Assembly (NCBI GenBank): GCA_964541485.1
Contig: CAZIQL010000001.1
Span: forward strand, 62,001-126,000
Source: SIG299 sp964541485
GTDB lineage: Bacteria; Bacillota; Clostridia; Lachnospirales; Lachnospiraceae
Reading direction: 5' to 3'
DNA length: 64,000 bases
The translations under genes and the position numbers were made by a program. Numbering within the stretch: position 1 is the first letter of the stretch; every line of letters starts with the position of its first letter. The notes under the pieces were generated by a model. The model was not told the DNA's origin. It searched no databases and worked only from the letters and a program-made list of their open reading frames with translations. Below are positions 54,089 through 62,995 of this stretch, piece by piece.

Positions 54089-54742
54089 TTAGTAATTTTT
54101 TAAAAAATCGTCAAAAAACCGTTCCGTCTGCGGAAGCTGCAAGTAATATGTCTGTAAAAACGCAAGGCAGATTCTCTTTTGTTCTGCCGCAGCCTCCTTT
54201 GCATCCGCCTCTTTCGCAACTTCCTTAAGCTCTTCTCTCGTATTCTCCTGAAGCCTTTTCCATTTCAAGACGAACTGCTCGTATTTTGCCGTATTTGCTT
54301 CTCCAATCCATTTCTCGATTTTTACCTTCGTGCGGTTCTCCTTTTTACATTCTCCGCTCATCAATACATAAGAAAATCCATCCTCATGATAGTATCTTCC
54401 AAGCGGAAACAGCCTACAGATCCCCGGACGGAACGCATGCACTGCACAACGCCCTTCTGCATTTAAAAACGGACACACTCCTGTAGTCTCCATATTCAGA
54501 CTCGGCAAAATCAGGCCGTCCACCACTGACAGCATAATCTCCTGCCCTATCATTTCCGAAAGCTTCTTTCCTGTCCCGTTCTCCATCCTCCATATATCAT
54601 ACGGATCCAGTACCACAGAATTTCCCATCCCGCGGCAGCACGCTGAGCACCCTTCACACTCATTACAGCCAAGCTTTGCCATGTCACTGCTCCGATACAA
54701 TTTCCCATCTGTCAAGCTCGATAAATCTCCTTCTCTTCTCAC
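54089..54742 (-). CDS. YkgJ-family cysteine-cluster protein
   Basis: 217 residues with a GTG start at 54742: AAGGAG lies eight bases before it, and the first in-frame ATG (54682) has none. Cysteine pattern CNECEGCSACCRGMG near the N-terminus and CPFLNAEGRCAVHAFRPGIC in the centre, typical of the zinc- or iron-chelating YkgJ family. The C-terminal third is helical and charged. Function of the family is not established. Confidence 0.85.
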   Translation of the reverse strand: MRREGDLSSLTDGKLYRSSDMAKLGCNECEGCSACCRGMGNSVVLDPYDIWRMENGTGKKLSEMIGQEIMLSVVDGLILPSLNMETTGVCPFLNAEGRCAVHAFRPGICRLFPLGRYYHEDGFSYVLMSGECKKENRTKVKIEKWIGEANTAKYEQFVLKWKRLQENTREELKEVAKEADAKEAAAEQKRICLAFLQTYYLQLPQTERFFDDFLKNY

Positions 54743-54796
54743 TGCTTTTTCTCCTTTTCCGTCGGTAAAGATCCTATAAATTTGTATTCATAAAGA

Positions 54797-54825
54797 TTGA
54801 CAACTTTTTCTCTAAATGTTATCGT
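54797..54825 (+). promoter_or_regulatory. Promoter of the lipid kinase gene
   Basis: TTGACA, 17 bases, TATCGT. The -35 is perfect and the -10 weak. Confidence 0.45.
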
Positions 54826-54900
54826 AATACTGTTTGAAACATTTTGTCAACCCATGACAAGCTCTGTCGAAGGACAGTCTGAAAGAAACAGGAGATTACC

Positions 54901-55830
54901 ATGTTATACTTTTTTATCAATCCGGCTTCCCGTTCGGGCAAAGGTTCCAGAAAATGGGACGAGGTCGAAACACTTTTAAAAGAAAAGAACATTCCGTATG
55001 AGGCATATTTTTTAGAAGCAAATGTCTCTCCTCGTCCGGTGATGGATGAAATATTTGCAAAGGAAGGAACCAATCCGGTCTCTGTTGTTTTAATCGGCGG
55101 TGACGGCACCGTGAATCAGTGCATCAACGGTGTACCGGACTTTGACCGCCTGGAGCTCAGCGTTATCCCGACCGGCTCCGGCAATGATTTCTGTAGAAAT
55201 AAGGGCATTCCAAAGGATGCTTCCGAACAGCTTGACCGTATCATAAACAAGCGCAACTGTCTGGATATTGACCGGGCTGTCATTGCTTTTTTGCATGCGG
55301 ATGGTACCGAGACAAAGAGAACCTTCCTTGTCAGCACCGGCATCGGATATGATGCGGAAATCTGTCACGAAGCCAACCAATCCAAATTAAAAAAAGCCTT
55401 GAACAAAGTCAGGCTGGGTAAACTGGTCTATCTTTTAATCGGGATCAAAGGCATATTCAGTGCTGATCTCTCCGACATGGAAATTACCATTGACGGCAAA
55501 ACAGAACATTACAGCAATGTATTTTTTATTGCTACGATGAACCAGCCTTATGAAGGTGGCGGCGTTGCCATGACGCCAACAGCATCGGATACCGATGGTC
55601 TGTTTGACTTTCTGATTTTCCACGGAGTCAGCCGTTTTAAGGCGCTCTGCACGATTCCGTTACTGTATGTCAAGAAACACGCCGGAAAGCCGGGTGTCGT
55701 TTTACTTCAGGGAAAGGAAATTACCGTTTCTTCTTCCAACAAACGCGTTTACCACACCGACGGTGAATGTGAAGAAGGCTGCGATGCGTTCCGGGCTTAT
55801 CTGGATGGAAAGGTACATTTTATATATTAG
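54901..55830 (+). CDS. Diacylglycerol kinase-family lipid kinase (DgkB/YegS-like)
   Basis: 309 residues. Catalytic-domain motif IGGDGTVNQCINGV with GGDGT at 66-70, and SVIPTGSGNDFCRNKGI. N-terminal YFFINPASRSGKGSRKW is typical of the family. Likely phosphorylates diacylglycerol or a related lipid at the membrane surface. Monocistronic, with a strong hairpin after the stop. Confidence 0.9.
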   Translation: MLYFFINPASRSGKGSRKWDEVETLLKEKNIPYEAYFLEANVSPRPVMDEIFAKEGTNPVSVVLIGGDGTVNQCINGVPDFDRLELSVIPTGSGNDFCRNKGIPKDASEQLDRIINKRNCLDIDRAVIAFLHADGTETKRTFLVSTGIGYDAEICHEANQSKLKKALNKVRLGKLVYLLIGIKGIFSADLSDMEITIDGKTEHYSNVFFIATMNQPYEGGGVAMTPTASDTDGLFDFLIFHGVSRFKALCTIPLLYVKKHAGKPGVVLLQGKEITVSSSNKRVYHTDGECEEGCDAFRAYLDGKVHFIY

Positions 55831-55839
55831 TAATCGAAA

Positions 55840-55877
55840 AGGATGTAGAACAAAACTATTCTTTTGTTCTACATCCT
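55840..55877. terminator. Hairpin between lipid kinase and GH31 genes
   Basis: Perfect 16-base-pair inverted repeat AGGATGTAGAACAAAA / TTTTGTTCTACATCCT with a 6-base loop, between two convergent genes; works in both directions in principle. Confidence 0.8.
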
Positions 55878-55887
55878 CTGCTATATA

Positions 55888-58164
55888 CTATAATTCAATC
55901 TCCATGTTTTTATTAAATACCAGTCCTCTGGCTCTTTCACCGTAACGCACCACAAGTTTTTTATAGGTGGATGCGTAGCCTTCGTGCAGCATCGAAACAG
56001 TCAGCTTATTTCCGCTTCTCACAAAGTGATATTCATTGTAAACACCCTTCTGATAATCCAGTGTCTCGCCATCATCCTCATAATGTACATATTCGGATTC
56101 GTCAGCCCCCGGTGCCAGATAAAGATGAAGATTTGTGAGTTCCTTCTTATTGATATGAAGAAGGTTTGCAAACATCGGAATCATGGTGCCTGCCTTAATG
56201 AACAATCCCGTCTCTGCAAGTCCCATCTGTACCAGATACTCCTTACCACCTTCATAAATCTCATTTGTAAAGTAGTTGACCCACTTACCCTCCGGCAGAT
56301 AAACCACGCGGGACTTCTTGCCCTGATGCACAATCGGCGCCAGAAGAACGGACGGTCCTACCATGACTTCGTCGTTCAATTCCTTGACATTCTCATCCGC
56401 AGGATAATCATAATATAGCGGACGGTAAAGCGGCTCACCTGTAGTATGGGCCTTGTGTAACAAGTCATACAGGTATGGCAAAAACTCATAGCGCAAATTC
56501 AAAAATTTGCGGTAGATTTCCATCGTTTCCTCATCAAACGCCTGCGGCTCCTGATATCTGGAATTCTTTCCGGAGTGGTTGCGCAGGAACGGATTGAAAA
56601 TATTTGCCTCAATCCAGCGGATTAATAATTCCTTGTTGCACTCGTTGCCAAAGCCGCCGATATCCACACCGTTCACCACAAAGCCGGATAGATTCATTGT
56701 CATCACCTGTGGAAGTGAATTTTCAAGATGATTCCATAGGGACTGGTTGTCTCCGTTCCACGAAGTCGTATATGGACTGGTCGTTGCAAACGCCGCACGT
56801 GTAATCACGGACGGACGCAGATTATTCTTTGTAAATGCTTTTGCAATGCACTTTGCCATGCCCTCTGCATACAGGTTGTGTACTTCATCGTGATAATACA
56901 CCTTATCTCCCACCTGAAACTCCACATCCTCCGGAAGCGGTCCGTGAAAGGAAGCCGGTTCATTCATATCACACCAGATTCCGGCAAAGCCGTATTCTTT
57001 TAAGAATTCCTCGGTCACACCGGTCATATACTCTGCGGTCTTTTCATCAAAATAGTTCGGGAACTTCGAATCTCCCGGCCACACCGCATTGACATAATCC
57101 TCGCCGTCCTTCGTGGCAAATCCATGGTTTGCCGTCAGTTCATCATAAAGCGGATAGCCCTCTTCTAACTTCACCGCCGGGTCAATAATCGGAATAAATG
57201 CAATGCCATCCTCCGCAAAGTCCTTCACCAGCTGCTTTGCATCGGAAATATAGCTGTCAGAAACCGTATATACCTTATAATGATCCATGTAATCAATATC
57301 CATGTGGATGTAATCCAGCGGCAGCTTCTCTGTCAGAGACACACGACGCAGCTCCTGCATCTCTTCTTCGGTGTAAGACCAACGGGAGGCATGGTAGCCA
57401 AGGAATTTCATCGGTACAAACAGACTTCTTCCCACAAGCTCCGTGTAATTCTTTGTAATCTCTGCCGGTGCATCTCCGACAAACAGGAAGTAATCATACT
57501 CTCCCTTTTCGGTTCCGATATACATAAACTTCTTATTGTACTTACCAAGATTGATGACGCACTTATAGCTGGACGGATAGAAAATTCCGTAATAACTGCT
57601 CTTATGGTGATTCACAAGCAGGTACGTAATCGACTTGTACAGCGATTTGTACGTTTCATTGTGCTGGGTCGGGTCATCCGTATTCCACGAAATATACTCA
57701 AAATCCCTGCGGTTTAAATGCGCCGCCTTATCCCCGAGACCATAGATTTTGTCCCCATCATCAAACAGGCGGAAGGTCATCTGTGCCTTAAAGTTTGCCA
57801 GTGTTTCTTCTGTTTTGTGACCTTCTAATTTTGCAAGATCGAACTCTTTGTCCACTTCATATACAACCGCATCCTCACCTGCGTACTCTTCAAAATACGG
57901 CTGTCCGTTCCGCATGAGACGGAGCGTAAGTGCATCGTCCACTAAAAGCTCACAGTTTGCAAACTTCACAATCAGATTATCCCCAAGGGCGGCTACCTTA
58001 AACTCCACCTGCTCTCTTCTGTAATTCAGATGCACCAGTTCCTCACTGTTCTTTGTTACATAGATGCGGAGAAGTCCACCGTGAATAAACTCCACTGTCT
58101 TCGTCTTTTGTCCGTTGCTAAAACAAATGCTGTTTTCGCTCACCGTATAATTTATTTTTGCCAT
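55888..58164 (-). CDS. GH31 alpha-glucosidase/alpha-xylosidase
   Basis: 758 residues, cytoplasmic. N-terminal galactose-mutarotase-like domain (DGDKIYGLGDKAAHLNRR), barrel with nucleophile Asp399 in GIWCDMNEPASF and acid/base Asp in SWNGDNQSLW, then C-terminal beta domains. Substrate among alpha-glucosides, isomaltose or xyloglucan fragments cannot be fixed from sequence. Convergent with the lipid kinase gene, 20 bases after the GTPase-NYN fusion gene, possibly co-transcribed. Confidence 0.9.
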   Translation of the reverse strand: MAKINYTVSENSICFSNGQKTKTVEFIHGGLLRIYVTKNSEELVHLNYRREQVEFKVAALGDNLIVKFANCELLVDDALTLRLMRNGQPYFEEYAGEDAVVYEVDKEFDLAKLEGHKTEETLANFKAQMTFRLFDDGDKIYGLGDKAAHLNRRDFEYISWNTDDPTQHNETYKSLYKSITYLLVNHHKSSYYGIFYPSSYKCVINLGKYNKKFMYIGTEKGEYDYFLFVGDAPAEITKNYTELVGRSLFVPMKFLGYHASRWSYTEEEMQELRRVSLTEKLPLDYIHMDIDYMDHYKVYTVSDSYISDAKQLVKDFAEDGIAFIPIIDPAVKLEEGYPLYDELTANHGFATKDGEDYVNAVWPGDSKFPNYFDEKTAEYMTGVTEEFLKEYGFAGIWCDMNEPASFHGPLPEDVEFQVGDKVYYHDEVHNLYAEGMAKCIAKAFTKNNLRPSVITRAAFATTSPYTTSWNGDNQSLWNHLENSLPQVMTMNLSGFVVNGVDIGGFGNECNKELLIRWIEANIFNPFLRNHSGKNSRYQEPQAFDEETMEIYRKFLNLRYEFLPYLYDLLHKAHTTGEPLYRPLYYDYPADENVKELNDEVMVGPSVLLAPIVHQGKKSRVVYLPEGKWVNYFTNEIYEGGKEYLVQMGLAETGLFIKAGTMIPMFANLLHINKKELTNLHLYLAPGADESEYVHYEDDGETLDYQKGVYNEYHFVRSGNKLTVSMLHEGYASTYKKLVVRYGERARGLVFNKNMEIEL

Positions 58165-58184
58165 CGCCTTTTTCCCTTTCTTTT

Positions 58185-60974
58185 TTATTCCAGAGTCCGC
58201 TTTCCTAACCGTACTTCCTCCAAAAGCTCTGCAACTTCTGCCGGAAGGCTCTTTAATATGCTTTCTTTGCCCGGCTTTTTTACTTCGTCCAAAAGCCGCC
58301 TGATTTCTTTATTCGTCTCAGACACTTCCGTAAGCAGCCCCTGCGCAGACATTCGGAGCGCTCCCGCACCCCAGATAATGACCTGCTCTGTCGCATCCGA
58401 GGTTGCCACCGTTACCTTGTGCTTTTTTCCAATCTCATGCACCGTTTTTTCGATGTACTGGTCGGCAGTTTCTGCTTCCTTGGTATACACCACATGAATG
58501 TTGTGATATTTCTGTACCTCTCCCGGAAAGCCTTCCACCTTATACGCATCAAACACCAGAATGAGTGTACATTTTTTAAAGCCCTGATAATTGCACAAAA
58601 CATCCATCAGTTTCTGCCGCGCCGCTGCCATGTTCGTCTTTGACATCTCATTTAAATCATCCCACGAAAAGATGATATTATATCCATCCACCAGAAGATA
58701 CTCTTCTTCGCGCTCCTTTAACTTGATTTCCACGTGCCTTGGTCCGCTCTCCCGATGTACCACCGACATCGGGTCATACGCATTTCCCGTCTTTCCTTTG
58801 GCATCGGATTTTCCGTAGGTGCGGTTAAAAATCTCCGCCAGTTCCTTATCCTCCGCCGAAAATGCGCCAATCGCCGAACCGGAGGATTTTCCCGTGTTAC
58901 TGCTTTTTCCGGATACCGCCACGACAGTTCCGGTTGTTACGTCTCCAGTCTTCTGTGACAGTTCCCGGACAACCGCATTCTCCGCATCCTCCTCCCACTC
59001 GGTTTCGACATGCATGTAGTTTTCCACTTCATCCCACGGCACTACAAACCCTGCCCCGTGGGCACAGAACACCGAACCGGTCGGATTGTAGATATCCGCC
59101 TCGGAATCATATCCTATGCTTTCTATTACTTCCTCTGCATTGTGACAGACCTCATAGCCGCCTGCCGACAAAAAGATTCGTCCCTCGCCTTTCGTATACG
59201 CCGCCACTTCCTTTGGATATTCCTGCATGGTGGCAACCGGCGCCGTGCCGGTAAGCACTGCATGTTCTCCGTGCATCACAGGGTCAGAAAACTTCCCCTG
59301 CATTTTTCCGATATCCGTCATGGCACGTCCCACTGCATCCATCGGAATCTCTAATCGAAACTCATAGACCGGCTCCAGCAATACACTTTTTGCCTTTTTC
59401 AGCCCCTGCCGCACCGCACGGTATGTCGCTTCTCTGAAGTCACCGCCCTCGGTGTGCTTTTTGTGTGCCCTGCCGCCGATGACTGTCAACTTCATATCGG
59501 TAACCGGAGCACCGGTGAGCACTCCTTTATGCTGCTTTTCCATAAGATGCGTCAGGATCAGACGCTGCCAGTTTTTATCAAGAACATCCTCACTGACATC
59601 CGTAGCAAAGTTCAGTCCGCTGCCACGTTCCCCCGGCTCCAAAAGGATGTGTGCTTCCGCATAGTGCCGGAGCGGTTCAAAATGCCCCACTCCCTCCACA
59701 GCTTCTGCAATGGTTTCTTTATATACAATACAGCCGGTTCCAAATTCCACGGAAAGCCCCAGCCGTTCCTTGATTACATTTTTTAGTACTTCAATCTGTA
59801 CCTCACCCATGACCTGTGCATGGATACTCTTTGTCTGCTCCTCCCACAAAAGGTGCAACAGCGGTTCCTCTTCCTCGATTTCACGCAGCTTCCGATACAC
59901 CACATGCGGTTCAGCCCCCTGCGGCAACACCAGCTGATAATTGAGCACAGGCGCCAGTACCGGCTTTTCTAAGGATTCCTCCACTCCAAGCCCCTGTCCG
60001 GCATACGTCGTCTCCAGTCCCGTAATGGCACAGACCTCTCCTGCAAACACTTCCGTTTCCGTCCGGTAAGAAACTCCGGAATACAGGCGCAGCTGGTCTG
60101 CTTTTTCCTCTCCGATGAGTTCCTTTACCTTTAAGCTGCCGCCCGTCAGCTTTACATGCGTTAAACGGTTTCCTTTTTCATCTCTTGCTATCTTAAATAC
60201 GCGGGCGGCGAACTCACTTGGATATGTCTTTTTTTCAGTTAACGTCACCAAACCGGAAAGCAAAGTATCCACTCCGGCAATTTTCAGTGCAGAACCAAAA
60301 AAACACGGAAAAATGTGGCGTGCTGCAATTTCCCGCTTTACATCCTCTCCCGAAATCGCCCCTGCTTCCAAATACTGCTCCATCAGAGGTTCGCTGCACA
60401 TGGCAAGACTCTCCTGCCATGCATCATCCTTTTCTTCATCAAACGGAATACAGCCCTCCGATAATCGCTCCTGCAATTCTTTCAGAAGTTTTCCACGGTC
60501 CGTCCCCTGCTGGTCCATCTTATTCACAAAAAGGAAGGTCGGAATCTCGTATCTCTTTAGCAGCTTCCACAACGTCAGTACATGCCCCTGAATCCCATCC
60601 ATGCCGTTAATCACCAGCACCGCATAGTCCAAAATCTGCAGTGTCCGTTCCATCTCGGCAGAAAAGTCCACATGTCCCGGCGTGTCCATAAAAGTCACCG
60701 GCAATGTCTCTTCTCCCGAAGCAATCGTCACCTCTGCCTGCTTCGAAAAAATGGTGATGCCGCGCTTTCTCTCCATCTCATTTGTATCCAAAAACGTGTT
60801 ACCATGGTCCACCCGGCCAAGGCTTCTGATATTTCCGGTCAGATAAAGAATGCTCTCTGCGAGCGTTGTCTTTCCGGCATCTACATGCGCAAGAATGCCG
60901 ATGACGGTACGCTTTGCAGGCATACCGTTTTTCGCACTGTATTCGGTTGTCTTATTTATCCCGTTCTGTGACAT
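58185..60974 (-). CDS. TetM/EF-G-like translational GTPase fused to NYN (YacP/Rae1) ribonuclease domain
   Basis: 929 residues. Residues 20-685: translational GTPase of the TetM/TetO/EF-G group, with G1 AHVDAGKT 29-36, RGIT 71-74, DTPGH 97-101, NKMD 151-154 and the SAL motif near 228, followed by domains II-V. A Ser/Gly-rich linker (about 685-705) leads to a C-terminal NYN domain at about 758-890 with the acidic metal-binding set Asp763 (VDGYN), Asp809 (VFDAY), Asp838 (TADQY) and Asp860 (TSDATE). Rae1/YacP cuts mRNA in the ribosomal A site, the place where TetM-type factors bind. A joint action on stalled ribosomes is inferred. Typical tetracycline-resistance proteins are about 640 residues and lack this tail. 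Confidence 0.9.
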   Translation of the reverse strand: MSQNGINKTTEYSAKNGMPAKRTVIGILAHVDAGKTTLAESILYLTGNIRSLGRVDHGNTFLDTNEMERKRGITIFSKQAEVTIASGEETLPVTFMDTPGHVDFSAEMERTLQILDYAVLVINGMDGIQGHVLTLWKLLKRYEIPTFLFVNKMDQQGTDRGKLLKELQERLSEGCIPFDEEKDDAWQESLAMCSEPLMEQYLEAGAISGEDVKREIAARHIFPCFFGSALKIAGVDTLLSGLVTLTEKKTYPSEFAARVFKIARDEKGNRLTHVKLTGGSLKVKELIGEEKADQLRLYSGVSYRTETEVFAGEVCAITGLETTYAGQGLGVEESLEKPVLAPVLNYQLVLPQGAEPHVVYRKLREIEEEEPLLHLLWEEQTKSIHAQVMGEVQIEVLKNVIKERLGLSVEFGTGCIVYKETIAEAVEGVGHFEPLRHYAEAHILLEPGERGSGLNFATDVSEDVLDKNWQRLILTHLMEKQHKGVLTGAPVTDMKLTVIGGRAHKKHTEGGDFREATYRAVRQGLKKAKSVLLEPVYEFRLEIPMDAVGRAMTDIGKMQGKFSDPVMHGEHAVLTGTAPVATMQEYPKEVAAYTKGEGRIFLSAGGYEVCHNAEEVIESIGYDSEADIYNPTGSVFCAHGAGFVVPWDEVENYMHVETEWEEDAENAVVRELSQKTGDVTTGTVVAVSGKSSNTGKSSGSAIGAFSAEDKELAEIFNRTYGKSDAKGKTGNAYDPMSVVHRESGPRHVEIKLKEREEEYLLVDGYNIIFSWDDLNEMSKTNMAAARQKLMDVLCNYQGFKKCTLILVFDAYKVEGFPGEVQKYHNIHVVYTKEAETADQYIEKTVHEIGKKHKVTVATSDATEQVIIWGAGALRMSAQGLLTEVSETNKEIRRLLDEVKKPGKESILKSLPAEVAELLEEVRLGKRTLE

Positions 60975-61093
60975 GCCTGACCTCTTACAACATTGTTTTC
61001 GTAAATTTTAGTGTACCACATTTCGTCCCATAATTCAAACACTAAGGAAACATCCGCATTTGGATATTGTTTCCGTATTTGGAACTTTCCTTA

Positions 61094-61122
61094 TTGACTT
61101 TTTCCTTTATTCATGCTATTCT
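61094..61122 (+). promoter_or_regulatory. Promoter of the HTH-Uma2 gene
   Basis: TTGACT, 17 bases, TATTCT, 31 bases before the ATG at 61153; excludes the longer frame from 61060. Confidence 0.65.
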
Positions 61123-61152
61123 TTCCGTAAGAAGACAAAGGAGGATGCTCGC

Positions 61153-61941
61153 ATGGATATTTCCAATTTGAAAGAACTGAAAAAGACTTCCAAGCTGACG
61201 AACGCTGAAATTGCAGAGTTGTCCGGTGTTCCCTTCAGTACAGTAAATAAGATTTTTTCCGGTACGACGGAAAATCCACGATATGCCACTCTCCTTGCCA
61301 TCGAGCAGGTTCTGACCCAAAAGCAAAAGCTCCCTCTCCATTACGACGAATACAGGCAGGAGCCTTGCCTTGTGCATGAGTCCCCTGCACCTTATTGCTA
61401 TACCGCTCGTCGTTATGATTACTCGGACATTGAAAAGCTTTCCGAAAACACCCGTGCCGAGCTTATCGACGGACGTTTGTACCTGATGGCTGCACCAAGT
61501 CGTATCCATCAGTTTTTGGTTGCAGAGCTTTTCTTTTCCATCAAGTCACATATCCGTCGTAACAACGGTGCCTGCCACGTCTACACAGCGCCCTTCGCCG
61601 TACGTCTGTTTGCTGACGATAAAACCTTTGTCGAGCCTGACATTGCGGTGATTTGCAACCGTAACATCATGACCGAAAAAGGCTGTGACGGCGCACCCGA
61701 TCTCATTATTGAGGTCGTTTCTCCAAGCAACGCCACACACGACTACATTACCAAGCTTATGAAATATCAAAAGGCCGGAGTCCGCGAATACTGGATTGTC
61801 AATCCCGAGCAGGAAAGAGTCTCCGTCATAAACTTTGAAAACCCGGAGCACACGGCGGATTATTCCTACACAGATACGATTGTCTCCGGTGTATTAAACG
61901 GACTTCAAATTACCATTAATGAATTTATGGGAGAGTTTTAG
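61153..61941 (+). CDS. Uma2-family (PD-(D/E)XK) nuclease with N-terminal HTH
   Basis: 262 residues from the ATG at 61153 (AAAGGAGG seven bases upstream). Residues 1-60: Xre-type helix-turn-helix (KLTNAEIAELSGVPFSTVNK). Residues 85-255: Uma2 domain with Glu103 in AELIDG, Asp163 in VEPDIAVIC, Glu187 in PDLIIEVVSPS, and Lys201 before YWIV; the nuclease core looks intact. Uma2 proteins are abundant in cyanobacteria and some Firmicutes and their biological role is unsettled. The HTH fusion suggests a DNA-targeted or self-regulated nuclease. Strong terminator overlaps the stop. Confidence 0.85.
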   Translation: MDISNLKELKKTSKLTNAEIAELSGVPFSTVNKIFSGTTENPRYATLLAIEQVLTQKQKLPLHYDEYRQEPCLVHESPAPYCYTARRYDYSDIEKLSENTRAELIDGRLYLMAAPSRIHQFLVAELFFSIKSHIRRNNGACHVYTAPFAVRLFADDKTFVEPDIAVICNRNIMTEKGCDGAPDLIIEVVSPSNATHDYITKLMKYQKAGVREYWIVNPEQERVSVINFENPEHTADYSYTDTIVSGVLNGLQITINEFMGEF

Positions 61942-61950
61942 CTCTCCCAT
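61927..61950 (+). terminator. Terminator of the HTH-Uma2 gene
   Basis: Perfect 9-base-pair stem ATGGGAGAG / CTCTCCCAT with the stop codon in the loop, tail TTGTCTTTTT. Confidence 0.88.
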
Positions 61951-61992
61951 TTGTCTTTTTCATTCTTTCCTACGCTATTTGACACGCAAAAC

Positions 61993-62616
61993 TTACTTTA
62001 CAACACAAATATATGCCTCACTCTTTTCCCGCTTCGCATAAATCTGCTCCAAAAATCGAATCACACCGTCTTTTCTTTTTAACGGTCTGTCTTCATGACT
62101 TGAAAACACAGTTCCCGCCGGAAGCTTTTTTAATAACTCGATTTCTTCCTTTAATAACTGTGCATTATACACATACTGATTCTCCTGCACTTTTGAATAC
62201 AGAGAGTCTCCCAAAAACAGATATTCCTTATCCACCATCAATGCCAGAGAACCTTTGGCATGGCTGTTTGGCATCGGATGAATCTCCAGTGCTACGCCAT
62301 CCTGTATTTTTACTGCCTCTGACAGAACCTGATATGGCATATTTTCCTGCAAATACTTCTCTGTTCCTTTCCCTACATACACCGTTTCAAACATTATCTT
62401 TCCGATGCTTCCCAGATGGTCCTGGTGAAAGTGCGAAATCACTATTTTCTTCTTTTTCGGAAGCGCTTCTAAATACAAAGCCACTTCTTCATTGTTTCCC
62501 ACATCAAAGAGATACGTATATTCATCGCCTTCTATCAGAATCACATCCGCAGAAAGCGGCTCTGTGCTTGCTTTGATATAGGAAATCTTATCATTTATCT
62601 TTATTACTTCAGGCAT
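61993..62616 (-). CDS. MBL-fold metallo-hydrolase
   Basis: 207 residues. Zinc-binding motif SHFHQDHLGS with His62, His64, Asp66 and His67, further His in MPNSHAKGS and in FSSHEDRPL, and the Asp in FLGDSLY. Glyoxalase II-like or phosphorylcholine esterase-like hydrolase; substrate unknown. Its ATG directly follows the TAA of the broken glycosylase gene upstream (TAAATG), so they once formed a coupled pair. Confidence 0.85.
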   Translation of the reverse strand: MPEVIKINDKISYIKASTEPLSADVILIEGDEYTYLFDVGNNEEVALYLEALPKKKKIVISHFHQDHLGSIGKIMFETVYVGKGTEKYLQENMPYQVLSEAVKIQDGVALEIHPMPNSHAKGSLALMVDKEYLFLGDSLYSKVQENQYVYNAQLLKEEIELLKKLPAGTVFSSHEDRPLKRKDGVIRFLEQIYAKREKSEAYICVVK

Positions 62617-62826
62617 TTATCTTTCCCTTATTTCCTCTCTCCATACTTCTACCAATCTTTCCAAAGAAAACGCTGCATTTGCCGGACTTGTGGATGGAAG
62701 CACCGTAATCTCCATTCCGGTCTGCTCCCTTGATTTTACCGACGGAAAACTACCCTATATCAGCACATTCGACCTTTCGTCAAATACCGGCAAAAATTCA
62801 TGGGAAAGGGGACTGTATTCTCCCAT
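62617..62826 (-). pseudogene. Broken DNA-deoxyinosine/uracil glycosylase gene (Mug-like)
   Basis: One frame of 69 codons from the ATG at 62826 (AAAGGAG upstream) to TAA at 62617, interrupted by TAG at codon 24. It reads HEFLPVFDERSNVLI, stop, GSFPSVKSREQ, then directly TVLPSTSPANAAFSLERLVE and WREEIRER. The first part is the N-terminus and the second the C-terminus of the UDG-superfamily glycosylases that are normally about 165 residues; roughly 95 central residues including the active site are gone. Clear dead gene. The 62827-62995 stretch before metF has only short remnants in several frames (about 50 codons, no start) that I cannot assign. Confidence 0.82.
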
Positions 62827-62995
62827 ATTCGTTCTCCTTTGATTCTACAGCCATAGTCTTTGTTTTTTTCATCTCGGACAAAATCATTTCCAAATCACAA
62901 TTTTCTTCATTTTTGCAAATCGTGTCGAAATCAACCGCCGATTTTCCAACCACATCTGCCTAACATCCGAGTAGGTTCGAACAAGTACCAGTTGC

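Noticed and set aside
58185..60974. Classical tetracycline-resistance gene (tetM/tetO/tetW)
   Set aside because: Length is 929 rather than about 640, a nuclease domain is attached, and there is no mobile element or leader-peptide attenuator upstream; it looks chromosomal.
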